Shown: piece by piece, positions 13,101-24,282 of the stretch
Numbering within the stretch: position 1 is the first letter of the stretch
Layout: each line of letters starts with the position of its first letter
From: Trichoplax sp. H2
Lineage: Eukaryota; Placozoa; Uniplacotomia; Trichoplacea
NCBI GenBank assembly: GCA_003344405.1
Contig: NOWV01000081.1
Span: 186,001-250,000, forward strand
Length of the DNA stretch: 64,000 nt
Direction: 5' to 3'
Translations under genes and position numbers: made by a program
The notes under the pieces: model-generated
Seen by the model: the letters and a program-made list of their open reading frames with translations, nothing else
Database searches by the model: none
Told to the model about the DNA's origin: nothing

Positions 13101-16100
13101 ATAAATAAAAATCTGATGACATCTGATAGGTATTGCATGAATAACCGATAACAGTTAATAGTTCATTTTAAACTAATATTTAACATCGTTCTCATTAAAT
13201 ATTAAAAAGAGCATCGGCAATATTCTTAATTTCTAAGGCTACATTTATTACATACAAGAAAGCAATTTAAAGATGTAAATGGTGCAATAGAGTAGGGATG
13301 ATGTTACGGATTTACTAGCGTCTCTGTATCTAATTATAGGATTTCTTGCATTGTATTCATATCGGTTGTACAGTATTGCAACCTTATCAGAGCTTAACGG
13401 CACTAGTTCTGTTCCGCACTAGATCAGTAAAGGACTATATTGTACAGTATATAAGGTGGTGAGAAATCAGAATAAAGATATTCACGTGGAAGCTTAGCTG
13501 ACGATCTCGCTTCAGTTGACTGAAAGCATACCAAAAAACAGACGCTATCGTTACCGCTAACAGATGATCTTATAGCGTAAAGGGGATTAAATCATTTTGC
13601 TGAAACGTACGTTATTAGCACTATTTAGGTCAACACCATATTGAATCAAGGTGCCGATCACTTCTTTTCTCCTGTAAGCTGCTGCTGTGTGCATTGGTTT
13701 CCATTTTGCCTAATGATGATTAAAAAGTACCATGAAAATTTTTATGCAATACTATTGTATAATTTTGAAGTAATAATACTGAATACTTTGGCGTAAAACT
13801 AATACTTTAAGATGACATGAATACAAAGTAAATTATTAATTATCTCGATATATTACATTATTGTCTGCTTCAATTTGACCTCCATGGTCATATAGCAAGG
13901 TAAAAATTTTGCAATCGCCTTTCATTGCAGCTTGATGCATTAATGTATTTCCATATTCCTAATGGAGTAAGGAACAAGCAAAAGAAAATGTCAACCTTTA
14001 AAAGCCGATTATGGTTTCAATTTTGAGTGATCATAGCAACATCAGAATAGCTTAAGCTACTAGAAGCACTAAATCGAGCAAAAATTGGCTTACATTGGAA
14101 TAGTTAGGATCGGCACCATACTGCAATGCCCATTGAACTGCCTTATAATTCCCTTCCATGACAGCCAATCTCAATAAAATTTGCTGATAGCAAAATAAAT
14201 TTATCAACATGCTTTAATTCAAAGTCCATCGAAGAAAATTTTAATAGAAATCTACACAATTCTGCAGCATTTAAGTAATCCCAATGATTTGTCAAGTCTA
14301 TCTTTCTTTATCGATTCTATCTTACCGGTTGATCTATATCGTTATTGTTTTGAATACTCTTATACAGTTTTTCACTCTGTGACATGCTTTTTTCCACACC
14401 ATCCTTCTTGCTAATCTATAATGAAAATAGTTATAAAGAATTACTAATTTAATTTTTATCTACTTACACTCAATAAAGAGATTCATCGGTAAAATAAAAT
14501 AAGAAATTGATCGACTACTTTGTAAGCGTTTATGAACCTATTAGATGGATAAAGTATAAAAGCTTCAAATAATAAAAAATGAATTTCTTATATTAATAGT
14601 TTAGCTTTTCACCCACAATTGAAAGTACAGTATTTAGGATTTACTCATGTATAGTATTGCAAAAGATATGTTGAAGTAGTTCATGAAATTTAGCGCAAAG
14701 TATTCTCAATTGTAGATCGCCTAATTTAATATAAATCCGTTGAAAGTACGCGTATAAATACGAAAATTTAGCCTAATGTGCTCGTGTGCTCATACCAGTT
14801 ATATAAATTAGATAGTGTAGTAAATTATTACAAAAATTACTCTTATCGAGGCTTTACCTGATCAGTAGCTAAAATGTAATCAGTTTTAATATCATCTAAG
14901 GTCAAGGCTGATTCCACTTCGGGTTGAAATAAGATTCGGCAGGCATTTCATTTATATTTTAAAGTGAAAACAAATTCAAAGCATGAAATTAGAAATAGAA
15001 AACACTAACAATATGAAATAAAAGGAGCTAATGCTGAGTGTAACCGTTAGAAATTTTATTGCTAACTATCCATCACTTTAGTAAACTTTAAGAGAATTTT
15101 TATTTTTACTATCTAATTAACTATTGACCAATTTTGGAGATAATTAAGCAATCGATAACCTAATGTATTTTATATTTTGGACAACAATAATAGAAATTCT
15201 ATATTTTTTTACCAACTAATTCTGGATAGCCTTCTATCTGGATAGCATCAATTTCACAAAATTGATTTACTATGGTGCAATCAAGTTCAAGCATGACGGT
15301 ATCCGTTTGAAATGGAGGAATCTGAAAAATTTAATAGGTGAGTAATCGGTTTTAAGCCATAATACAACAAATAGTCATAAAATCTTTACCACTCTATTCA
15401 ATTAGTAGAAATAAGATAGTCGCTATTCTATCGGCATAGTTCTGTTAAAGCAACCCAGTGCTTTTAATACTGATCTATTAAACACTATAGATTAACTCTA
15501 TTTATCTCTAACCGTTTGCAGAAATGGAGCAAATATTCGAGCAATCTTGTATGATAATGGAAACTTGCTTGGGCTCATTTCCCAAATTGGGATCCATTGC
15601 TCTTTGTCTTTGTTCCATACACAGATTCCTTTAACAGCCCCACAGTTATAGGTTTCATAGATATTAATTTTCTTGATATAAATGGATTCTTCAAATTTCA
15701 CCTATGGCACAAATTATTGTCTTTGTGAATCAAACTAATTACATATTCTTATCATCAATTATTTCTGCAAAAGAATGCAGAAATAGCATCTTGCTTTAAC
15801 GTTAAGGTTAGGATTTATTGAAATGATTCATTATAGCTTTCTAATTTCGTTGTTATACATAAGTAATCATTAGTAACAGTATTAGTAGTATGGTTATATC
15901 TTTGTAATCAAATTCTGTTCTTCAGGATAAAAAAACAAATTTGCAATATCATTCTGTGGTGGAGACAGTAGTTAGGTACAATGTGATAATTGCGGTAGGT
16001 CAACGTGGTGGCTGCCGTGAGTAAAGTGTGAATACTAACTGTGACTAATAATGCAACTTAAGAAATCTAAGGTAGAAAACGGCAGTATTTGTAGCAATGG

Positions 16101-19100
16101 CATTAGAACACATGCAGAGAACATCATTGTAGGATTAGATACAACATATACCATAACAGGTTATAGAATAGCAGATGATTGTAGAAAATAGCGAGGACTG
16201 TAATAACTAAATGTAGTAAGCCATATTTGAATCTAGAGCGAACAGACTGTAGATATGTCTAAATATAAGATCAATACAGCATGTCTATATTTAAGAGTAA
16301 AATATAGTTACAGTATATTCTAAATACACTACACATTCGATATTATACGCTAAAATTATAGCGATGTGTTTTACACGATACCGGTAACTAGCTAATCTCA
16401 CATATTTGAACGCTCGTTGTCCGTAATGAATTACGTATGTTATGTATTTCAGTTATCTATCTGGTAAGTTATTTATATTAATACTTCTAATAGATCAGAA
16501 ATGGAGGAATTAATGAAATGAAATAAAATTTGAAAAGAATAGCTACTCCAGGCTTAGTTTATAAAGCAAATCTCAATATAAAAGCGCTTGTTGATAACTG
16601 ATGGTTATTATAGATTCGTATATATGATAAACGTTTCTTGATTTCCATCGCAGAATTTATAACTATACTACTCACCCACAGATTCTACATATACTACAAC
16701 CTACTTCGTAATAGAATATAATCTAAGTAATATAACTGGTATAATATTAATTAAAGCAATTCTTAAATTATTAAAGCATTATAATATTGAGATATAAATT
16801 CTAATAGCTGACGATCATTTATAAGGTAGAAAGGAAATTTATACAACTAGGCGACTTGCTTCTAGAATCTATGGAAATTGTAGGAGATATCTTTATAGAA
16901 TATTGTCACAAGTTGTACAATCGGTATGATATAGACTAGCGAATTTCTTTCAAGATTTTAAAACCATTTTGATGTTACAATGTAAAGTCTTACGTTCGAT
17001 GATCTTGATGATTAATATCTTACTAATCTAGCGTATTACAATGACGTTTAAAGTGTTTTTAATGATACGTATTTTTATACACGAAAGATTCGATCACGTC
17101 TAGAAGCACTATTGAACGATATGATACTGTATTGATATATTATTGATTGCAAAAATTTGACAAAAAACGATCGTATAACAAATATAAAGTTCGTGGGATA
17201 CTGTTTGACATCTAATTAAGAAAAGAAAAGTAATCGCAAATCATGAATCATAGATTCTTACCACAATGCACTGATCATTATCGTATTTGCCCTGAGCCCA
17301 AGCTCCTTCTAAATGACCATACCTAGGATAAACAGTAGGAGGACCAATGACACAGTCGGCATTCCATCTAAAGCATAAAAGATAAATGTCGTTTATATAC
17401 ATGGCAATAGAGACTTAAGTCTGTTTATTTACTTAGAAAAACAAGTAATAGTTAATATCACCAAACTAGATATGAAATTTTTTTACCATAACATGCATAT
17501 TCTAGTATCTTAATTATTATGACATTCGTAATAATTCATATTCTAAAACTAGACATAAATGTTTTCGTGGTTAAAGATATGTAAAAGTGTCACAAACCAG
17601 CTTAGTGACAAGGATAACGTAAAATATATCTCTAAATTACTATAGTCTCCGGGATTCGGTATCCCTTGACTATCTCACAAGAATTTAGACGCCTTTGATT
17701 CTACGTTAAACTCAACTAGACAATTGAGAACTACTTTATTCAACTATCTGACGGGCTTATATACCCTTCTACAGCAGCTAACATTCATGAGTCATCTTAT
17801 AAAAATACTTAGGTAAGAACATCTACTAATTAATTTTTCACAGTCGGACTACAATATATCCATTCACAGAATCATTTCAGTGCACATTACAACACAGCAT
17901 TAAATTTACTGTAACATATTTATAATTAGAGTAATTCCTATTGTAAGTAACTAGTTGTAATATATTATCACTATATTATATTCACCAAATTTAGATAGCT
18001 ATTTCTTCACGGTAGTTCGTACCGTGACAAAAAGATATAACAGTTTCGTTAACTGCATGAAACGGAAAATGGCGAAATCTAACAAAGGCTATATAATGTC
18101 GCTAGTGTTTGGTAACTGTTTTGCTGTAAACTGATTTCGTCCAAACTGGATATAAAAATTTTTATCATCTACGACATAGACATTCTAATATCTATTTTGA
18201 TTACTGTAATATACGAAATAGTTCATATTTTACTATAGAGATGAGTATTTTTACTGTTATAAATATGTGGAAGATATACGCGTACTATTTACGCTAGCTG
18301 CACGAAATTAGTTACAGGACTTGACCGAAAAAATAACGAAAATCTATTAGAGACTTTATAAGGTTAGAAGTGCTTGCTAATTTTGTAGATTCTCTTTTGA
18401 ATTTTGATCATTTCTTAGCTGTAAACTGATTTCGTACAGTCACTGTAACTAAGATATCTTCAAATCTATAATATGCGTCATAGTTACTATCGCCAAATTA
18501 GATGTAAAAAGTTTTGTAACCAAGGACATCAATAATCCTAATTACTAGAATATGCATAATTTAACAGGCGAAGGAGAAACCTCAGCTGGAGGGGGAGAAT
18601 TTAATACCAAATCTCATTCTACGTTTAACTACAGTAGGAAATGATGAGAATAGAAATCTAACCTGCAGTTATCCAATTGGCTTGAGTAACTCATAACTTC
18701 ATGAGCCCACAGTTTCTTTCTTGGTGGTGGTGGTGGAGGTTTGTCTTCTTTAACTTCAGTCTTTTCCGATTCAGCATCAGTTTTGTCTGATGCCTGAATA
18801 TCTTTTTCTGATTTGGAATCTTCAGTTGCCGAAGGCGATGTTTTTCCTTTATCGGTCGTTGTTTTTGATGCCTGTGATTTTGATGCAGTTGTTGCTGTTT
18901 TACTATCGGCCGTAGTTGTTGATATTGTAGGATTAGTAGAAGTAGTTGATGTTGTGGGATTAGTCGAAGTGGTTAGGGTTGTAGGCTTGATCGAAGTGGT
19001 TGGTGTTGTGGACTTAGCGGAAGCTGTTGATGTTGCTGGCTTAGTAGAGGTTGCCGGCGTTGTTGGCTTGCTAGAGGTAGTCGATGTTGTTGGCTTATTA

Positions 19101-19657
19101 CTGGAGGTAGTCGATGTTGTTGGCTTGGTAGAAGAGTTTGGTGTTGTAGACTTACTTGTAGGCTTACTTGCTGCAGTCTTCGCGGTGTTTGTTACTTTTA
19201 TAGGCTTACCACTAGGTGTCAGTGTCGTAGGTGCCGTTTTTGAGGTCGGCGTTGTTGGCTTTTTAGCTATAGTAGATCCTGAAGATTTAGAAGGCTGGTT
19301 TGCACCTGGAGTCTTGCTATCAGTAAAGAAATTAGCATAAGCTGGCTTTTCTTCTGTCGGTGGAGAAGACGAATTTTCCTGACTTCGCATCTTCAAAAAT
19401 AGCGGAGAGGATGCCAGAGTATTAGGTCTTTCATTCGCCGCGATAGTCTTGCTTGTTTTTTGGGGTAGTGATGTAACAGGTGTTGGATTAGTATGATTAG
19501 CGGATGTTACATTAGAATTTGATCCATTATTGGATGCGTCCGATATCGATGGCATCAATATTTGGGGGCCAGATATGTTGGGAGCACTGTTTCGTGGAAT
19601 TAAAGGCTTTGTAGGCTTATTAGAACCCCTCGTATAGTCCGCCGATGGGCGAATCAT
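196..19657 (-). CDS. TRPM-like channel A with FBXL4-like and ankyrin domains (3' end cut off)
   Basis: Spliced gene; roughly 1,900-2,000 residues are visible. I assembled exons by hand from GT-AG sites and matching phases. Order: Thr/Ser/Pro-rich exon 1 (ATG at 19657), FBXL4-like beta-sandwich (15213-17367), linker exons (14858-14916, 14326-14415), 18 ankyrin-type exons (7552-14183), a short exon near 6643-6724, LSDAT/SLOG (5187-6295), TRPM helical region (about 1880-4087), then S1-S2 and S3-S4 exons (526-705, 196-426). The S1-S2 exon carries IPEYVLIGW and TIEEVRQ, close to TRPM. Positions 1-195 are intron, so S5, pore and S6 lie outside the window. TRPM channels are cation channels; ligand, gating and membrane are unknown here. 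Downstream gene B is a tandem paralogue in the same orientation. The family is firm; individual minor exon ends may be off by a few bases. Confidence 0.85.
1340..1735. repeat. Diverged tandem duplication in gene A intron, about 235-bp unit
   Basis: GCAGACTTATTAAA at 1363 recurs at 1598, and TAATCCTAT.CTAATATACT at 1448 recurs at 1682, both offset by 234-235. Intervening text aligns with scattered substitutions. Lies in the intron between the exons at 1147 and 1880. Confidence 0.75.
1741..1811. repeat. Perfect 13-bp inverted repeat flanked by 9-bp direct repeats
   Basis: GGCTATTTTGTAA (1750-1762) and its exact reverse complement (1787-1799) enclose 24 bp. TAGATAGAC stands directly before (1741-1749) and 3 bp after (1803-1811). 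The layout resembles a very small terminal-inverted-repeat insertion with target-site duplication. Confidence 0.6.
1880..4087 (-). other. Gene A: TRPM helical homology region (pre-membrane)
   Basis: Exons near 3950-4087, 3708-3770, 3485-3590, 3160-3317, 2265-2635 and 1880-2117 encode the helical part between LSDAT and the membrane domain. Landmarks are [54 protein letters not shown], and [11 protein letters not shown] with [11 protein letters not shown]. They parallel TRPM segments of the type D.DVAI..ALL.G, A..DALV.DR.DFVKLLI, LF.WAI...R.E.A and NW.NSTCL.LA....F.AH..CQ.LL. Exon limits here are approximate. Confidence 0.82.
4341..5150. repeat. Diverged tandem duplication in gene A intron, about 370-470-bp unit
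   Basis: TAACCTAAAAATA occurs at 4341 and 4712; TATTGTAC followed by TTGATAG and TAGCTGCAT occurs at 4511 and 4978; CTAGTCTT..CTAGTTAAT occurs in both. Offset changes from 371 to 467, so indels have accumulated. Fills the intron between the exons at 4087 and 5187. Confidence 0.72.
5187..6295 (-). other. Gene A: LSDAT/SLOG domain of TRPM type
   Basis: Exons 5927-6295, 5508-5658 and 5187-5409. The first has [21 protein letters not shown] and [10 protein letters not shown], matching the TRPM stretch that reads TGG..NF...P.LK.IF..GL and GVM..VGEAV. The last has [11 protein letters not shown] and [16 protein letters not shown], matching the Gly-rich loop and the VV..GSGRAADLLA motif. In TRPM channels this SLOG-related fold can bind adenine nucleotides such as ADP-ribose; the Gly-rich loops are kept, ligand unknown. 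Splicing at 5187 (donor GTATGA, phase 2) reads on in frame into the next exon at about 3952-4087. Confidence 0.85.
5686..5890. repeat. Diverged tandem duplication in gene A intron, about 97-bp unit
   Basis: GCATAGAATAGA at 5686 recurs at 5783; GTTTGAGCT and AGTATTT also recur in order. Lies between two LSDAT exons. Confidence 0.65.
6305..6600. repeat. Diverged tandem duplication in gene A intron, about 136-bp unit
   Basis: TAGACCTTTCT at 6337 recurs at 6473; TTATCTTAAA, GGGACTGATAT/GCGACTGATAT and GATTAATA also repeat in order. Lies just upstream (in gene sense) of the first LSDAT exon. Confidence 0.72.
10160..10520. repeat. Three diverged tandem copies in gene A intron, about 112-bp unit
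   Basis: TTAGACATTATC-like cores at 10221, 10332 and 10445, each followed by TTTCTACTA, AAATTATAGC/AAATTTTAGT and AGGAATGATGA/AGGATTGATG. Lies between two ankyrin exons. Confidence 0.75.
11780..12180. repeat. Four diverged tandem copies in gene A intron, about 115-bp unit
   Basis: Cores near 11782, 11901, 12019 and 12132 read like TCTAGTTCCGATCTAGTTTAAATT; each is followed by ACTA.TAAT and TTCACAATT.TACTA. Copies differ by many substitutions. Lies between two ankyrin exons. Confidence 0.75.
15213..17367 (-). other. Gene A: FBXL4-type discoidin-like (galactose-binding fold) domain exons
   Basis: Three exons (17262-17367, 15513-15701, 15213-15321) plus the end of exon 1. Visible landmarks are [35 protein letters not shown] and [19 protein letters not shown]. 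These follow the order of the N-terminal domain of FBXL4 (YP.YG, YETY..GAV, W.I.W, L.L..N...Y.E.DA). Phases close exactly: 2+106 nt, 189 nt, 109 nt. No F-box or leucine-rich repeats follow. In other proteins this fold binds sugars, lipids or protein partners; the partner here is unknown. Confidence 0.72.
17455..18560. repeat. Diverged repeated blocks in first intron of gene A
   Basis: CCAAACTAGATAT-like starts followed by a T-run, AC.TAGACATT and TCTAATAT occur near 17461, 17550, 18143 and 18494. GCTGTAAACTGATTTCGT occurs at about 18123 and 18419. The unit is roughly 300-400 bp. No open reading frame is visible in it. Confidence 0.6.
18007..18027. repeat. Perfect short hairpin, 8-bp stem and 5-nt loop
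   Basis: TCACGGTA (18007-18014), loop GTTCG, TACCGTGA (18020-18027), inside the first intron of gene A. Short enough to be chance. Confidence 0.4.
18663..19657 (-). other. Gene A exon 1: Thr/Ser/Pro-rich N-terminal extension
   Basis: A 995-nt exon, 331 codons plus 2 nt, opening with [11 protein letters not shown]. The middle (about 18890-19200) is a degenerate tandem array of motifs such as KPTTSTTS, followed by an acidic Lys/Glu stretch and a run of six prolines. It ends in [16 protein letters not shown], which begins the FBXL4-like domain; gene B has LWVDDIVNHTTQLDS at the same place. The last 2 nt join the next exon to give an Arg-Trp codon pair as in gene B, which ties this exon to the channel gene. 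No signal peptide is visible, so the region is predicted to be cytoplasmic. The long plus-strand frame across it is a shadow of the repeats. Confidence 0.8.
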
Positions 19658-22600
19658 GTTGTCTTTATCGATTTAAATCCTTAATCAATCTATCAATAAC
19701 AAAATGAGAGGAATGAATTCAACTCAATACTTAATAAATGACACTACCAGTAATAAAGGTAATTTAATCGATTTCAATATGGTGTTTTAATACGAGATAA
19801 CAAATAAAATTATTTCAGTTTTTATTGAATATTTTAATATAATAATTAATCCGCTTTACTTTTGATACAAAAAGCACCTAAAAAATCCTATTTTATAAAT
19901 CGATCACGTTATGATGGTGGTGACTAGCTTTCCATGATACTTTACTTGTTATACGAAGTATTATAAGACTAAAGACATAACATCTATTGAAATACAATGC
20001 CTAACTTATATGATGCCTTTAGATTTAATCTCAGAACATGGGGGAAAATATTTCTGTCGATCATAAAAGAACCCAATATAGCTATCCTCTTCGCTTAAAT
20101 TGTCATTAATTCCAATTTTATCGCGCTGACAATAAAGCAATTTAGCCTAGTTCCTAGTTTTCTGTCTCGATCTTACAACCAGTAAATTCTTAATATTGAT
20201 TATTCATAAAAGAAACCTTCGGTACATTCTACTCTTACCCACATTTAAGATTAGGCATCTTTGTAACTACTGCTGAAGAAATCCCAGCGTGATAGATAGA
20301 GCCTGCTAGGGTGCTGTCTATAAATAATAACACTATAACATCTCAAGTGATTTCTTACGCAAATAAATTCACTGTATATGAGATGACTTAATAGTCCTAC
20401 AGGGAGAAAACTAACGCAATCTAAGCAAGAATGAATCATGTCGGAAACGCCCAATACTTAATAGATAGAAACGAATAAATGATAGTTATTCGAGAAAAAG
20501 TGTAGGTGAAAAATCGTATTTACTGGAACGATAGAATAACAATGATAAATAAAACTATAGGTTAGCAATAATGCTGTGGAAGGAAATAACTAGTTAAGAT
20601 TAAATTTACTTGATAAAGTATAAATAGAAGTAGAGAAAGAATCGAACAGATAAAACATTAAAAGAGAAAATTAGCTTTCCGTGATAAAAAAAACGTATTT
20701 GTACGATTCATTTCACGATAATCATAACTAAGCAGGTTGTATTGCTTGATTCATATCGTGTTTTATTAGCCAAAATAACATAAAACATTTCTATTTAATC
20801 TTTCAAGATGAGCAGCACCATCTTACCTGAAGTTAAACTTGATCGATATCTAAATATTACCCACTATGAAATGCTGACTGATCCTTTTTGTAATAATAGT
20901 CTATCATACTATTCTTTACTAGATAGCTATTGATTGAGAATAAATTCAGACGCCATTCAATGGCTTATATTAATTAAACTATTCTAATGGAGTAATTTAG
21001 AATGGTACCTTTCCAATCTTTTACAAATGAAAAATGCCTTAGTCGTATTGCTATTTATAAAATTGCATAATAGAAGGAAAGTATAATAACTACGCCTGCA
21101 TTTTAAATAGTTGATTATAATAACTGATTTACAGATAAAGTTATACAAATATTATCACAATAGGTAGCTGCATTAAGGAGTAATTTACATAATATCTCCA
21201 CAAATGGAAATTGTTATTATCATTTCAAGGTTATAGTCATGCTAGTTGGATTGTAGCTATTGATCTTGATTATCTACAAACAAATGCTAATGGGAAAATA
21301 ATCTCGGCCTAATCAATATTGAACGTATTAAGATCTTAATTATGGCCAAGTGAGAGTGCTCTAAAATTGATTCCAAATGCTTCCAGTCGATGTCGTGGTT
21401 ATCGTTCTCATACTAGCAATTAAGGTTAAGACTGATTGAAATGCTATCAACCAATATAGTTAATTTTTCTTCTACTATGCTTATTAATGAGATATGATAG
21501 CTATTGTAATGCCACTGGATAAATTATAATGTATTATAAATATCGAACAATGGCTCAAACTGGAGAAATATTTAGAATTAATTAAAATTTGAATAGTATG
21601 TTACTGCTTCACAGACATTCATTATAGGAAATTACTAAAGAAGGTTGTAGTTGTTGCCTATTAATATTATATCATCTCTGATGCTATTTTAGACAGACAG
21701 GGTTTATACTGAGCCAGACACATAGGGTTAATGTTATAGATATTTATCTAGACATTATTCGGATTCAGTTTTGGTACATGTTACATTTCTAGGAACTCTA
21801 AATTGGTACATAATGTTAACTTTCATCAGTATATATGCTGCAATTATGATGAAACTAACGGGTAATTTTGATTATAAAATACAGTAGCAGTTATGTTCCA
21901 TTGTCATCGAATACAGTGCGAACTTGAAGACTTTCTGGCTTCTCTAAGTGTTTCTTTAATAATTATGTGCTATATACCTGTGATATATACCAATCACGAG
22001 ATTCCAAATTTTAGAAAAATAAGGGCTTTATTGAATCTTATACAAAGATTGACTACACACAGCTCTACTCTAGCCGAATACTACTACTAAAGACTTTTAG
22101 AACGAACTAACAGAATAATCCAAAATTGCATGCTTTTATACTTTTCGTAGCATTCGCAGCTACAATCCGCATGGCAACCTTTTACCTTACATTACACATA
22201 GTTAAATTGTTCTTAGAAAGACTATTCTACTGCGGACCATCATTAATCCAATATGGATATGACTACAGTACTTACATAGACATTATTCACACCAGCCAAA
22301 GTACAATAAATTAACCATATCCTAATACCTGATTTACAGTTCTATTTTTACCTATAGCCTTATTAGTAACTCAACACCTTACTGTATATAGTCATCTGTA
22401 CTCTAGCATAGAGTCTATACCACTACAGTCTATAGTTATAGCTACCATTTATCTCTTAGGATGAATATCTACCGTACATTATACTAAACATGGCTAATAG
22501 TCTACAATCACAATACTAGTTACATTACAATACCGTAGAAAGATACAATTTGCAGTTAAAATACGATCATTAATGTAGCAATTTCGAGAATCTAGGGCAT

Positions 22601-23550
22601 GACTTATCTTATCATACTGTATGTGACTGATTGCCAGTCTAATTTAAAGCACTTTAGGGTGATAAATTGATAGTCTATATTACAAACTAAGCTGTACAGC
22701 ATATAAAAGGTAGTATACTTCAGCAGTTGAGTAGCTCAAGTTAGAGTGAAGTAAGAAGACTAAGGATTAAGCTATCCCTAAATTCATGAATCTCATTCAA
22801 ATTGATAGTTTGATTGATCTAGGCAACTTTTTTGCCCCTTCGTTATTTCGTTAAGTGATTTCAACAAGACAGTCTCTACGAATTCTAATATACTGGCTTT
22901 TTTCCTAGACCCAGTTTGAGTTGGATTTTAAAAGCTGTTATAAGATTTTACGTCTGTTACTCATATCTATACGTTCTATAGACATAATATTAGCAGTTTT
23001 TCAACAGAATTTATACTAACTTATAATATATTTAATTATCGTATCTAACATTACGTAACATTATTGATCTAATTAAACTTTATTAGAATCAATTGCTTTC
23101 ATAAATACTACTAAATAATTAATATTTCGTAGGGAATCTGATATACTTATATTAATCAAGTTACAATTTATTATGATTAAGTATATTTAAAGTGTGTCTG
23201 TTTCTAGATCTCACTCAATACTAATATTGTAGTGATGCACCTTATATTTGATTATAAGGATATCCATATTTGATATAGCTGGGTTACTACGAATAGATAT
23301 TATCGTGAAGCTAATATTAGATGATTGATAACCACTATATTAGAAATTGTTGGTGACTAATAGCCAGTTGACTAATTATGGTACAAGATTTATGTGGCTA
23401 GAAACACTGTAATTGTGAAAATGACCAACACCGAAAGGAGCTGGATGATAATAGAAGAGTAGTGATATCTTAAGTAGAATGATTTAGATTTTAGAAGATA
23501 GTGATATTCTATTTGAGAAAAGCTATTTTTTTGATGACTCATGTCTAAGA

Positions 23551-23765
23551 GTAGATTAATCAAGTAGTCATAAATGGATTTAGCGAAATGAATTTAAGAA
23601 CTGCAGAGATGAGCTCTTAGAGAGAGAAGAGACTTCGCTTCGCTTTGAGCTTGGAATACTTAGATTTTAGACTGGATTCTTGTAGTAATCAATTATTGCT
23701 CTACTATTCCTAAAATCTTATAGCAAAAGCCTTTAGAAAATATCATTGACTAAGACAGTTGTTGT
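23551..23765. repeat. Left copy of a 215-bp near-identical repeat beside the assembly gap
   Basis: This stretch recurs at 24068-24282 (offset 517) with one visible mismatch (A at 23669, G at 24186). The right copy starts at the first base after the gap. Confidence 0.9.
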
Positions 23766-24047
23766 TGTAGTGTTTACTTCTAAATACGGTATAGTCTATT
23801 TTTAGTAAAAGTCAATTTCCACTAGATTGTAGCATAACTCTAAATATGTATAATTTATATTTAACAAAATACTCTGTGGAAATCGCTTTGAATCTAGCTG
23901 AATTTTATCGCAGCCCTGTCTTAACATAGAAGTAACATATTCTTATTAGTCATTCATGATTTCCTCCTGCTGTGCTTCATACATTATAAAAGCTATCTTC
24001 TTTCACCTATCTCGTTAGTTAGTTCTGCTAGTTACACGGTAAGCTTG

Positions 24048-24067
24048 NNNNNNNNNNNNNNNNNNNN
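24048..24067. other. Assembly gap, 20 N
   Basis: Twenty undetermined bases. The true gap size is unknown. The adjoining near-identical repeat suggests the gap comes from a misjoined haplotype or an unresolved tandem repeat. Confidence 0.98.
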
Positions 24068-24282
24068 GTAGATTAATCAAGTAGTCATAAATGGATTTAG
24101 CGAAATGAATTTAAGAACTGCAGAGATGAGCTCTTAGAGAGAGAAGAGACTTCGCTTCGCTTTGAGCTTGGAATACTTAGATTTTGGACTGGATTCTTGT
24201 AGTAATCAATTATTGCTCTACTATTCCTAAAATCTTATAGCAAAAGCCTTTAGAAAATATCATTGACTAAGACAGTTGTTGT
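24068..24282. repeat. Right copy of the 215-bp repeat beside the assembly gap
   Basis: Matches 23551-23765 except one base, then diverges completely at GAGCC versus TGTAG. Confidence 0.9.

Larger units (their letters stand above)
7552..14183 (-). other. Gene A: ankyrin repeat block, 18 exons
   Basis: Eighteen short exons, most about 90-110 nt, each encode roughly one ankyrin-type repeat. Clear ones carry TPLHLA (12949-13049), TALHKAV-like VLHKAV (12312-12408), TPLFYAV (11308-11411), TPLQAA (9271-9373), SPLHIAA (about 8052-8193) and PIHYAV (8362-8452). Weaker, ankyrin-like exons include about 12793-12859, 12570-12665 and 8973-9060. Introns usually fall between codons at repeat borders. Gene B has the same 18 in the same order. 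Ankyrin stacks usually bind proteins or act as elastic tethers; TRPM channels normally lack them. Confidence 0.82.

Noticed and set aside
18813-19340. Plus-strand Val-rich open frame of 175 codons
   Set aside because: It is the antisense reading of the Thr/Ser/Pro-rich repeats of channel A exon 1; composition is a mirror of the repeat and no family signature is visible.
22126-22560. Hydrophobic short frames suggesting a nuclear copy of a mitochondrial gene
   Set aside because: Sequence does not follow any mitochondrial membrane protein I can recognise and stops recur in all frames, also if TGA is read as Trp.
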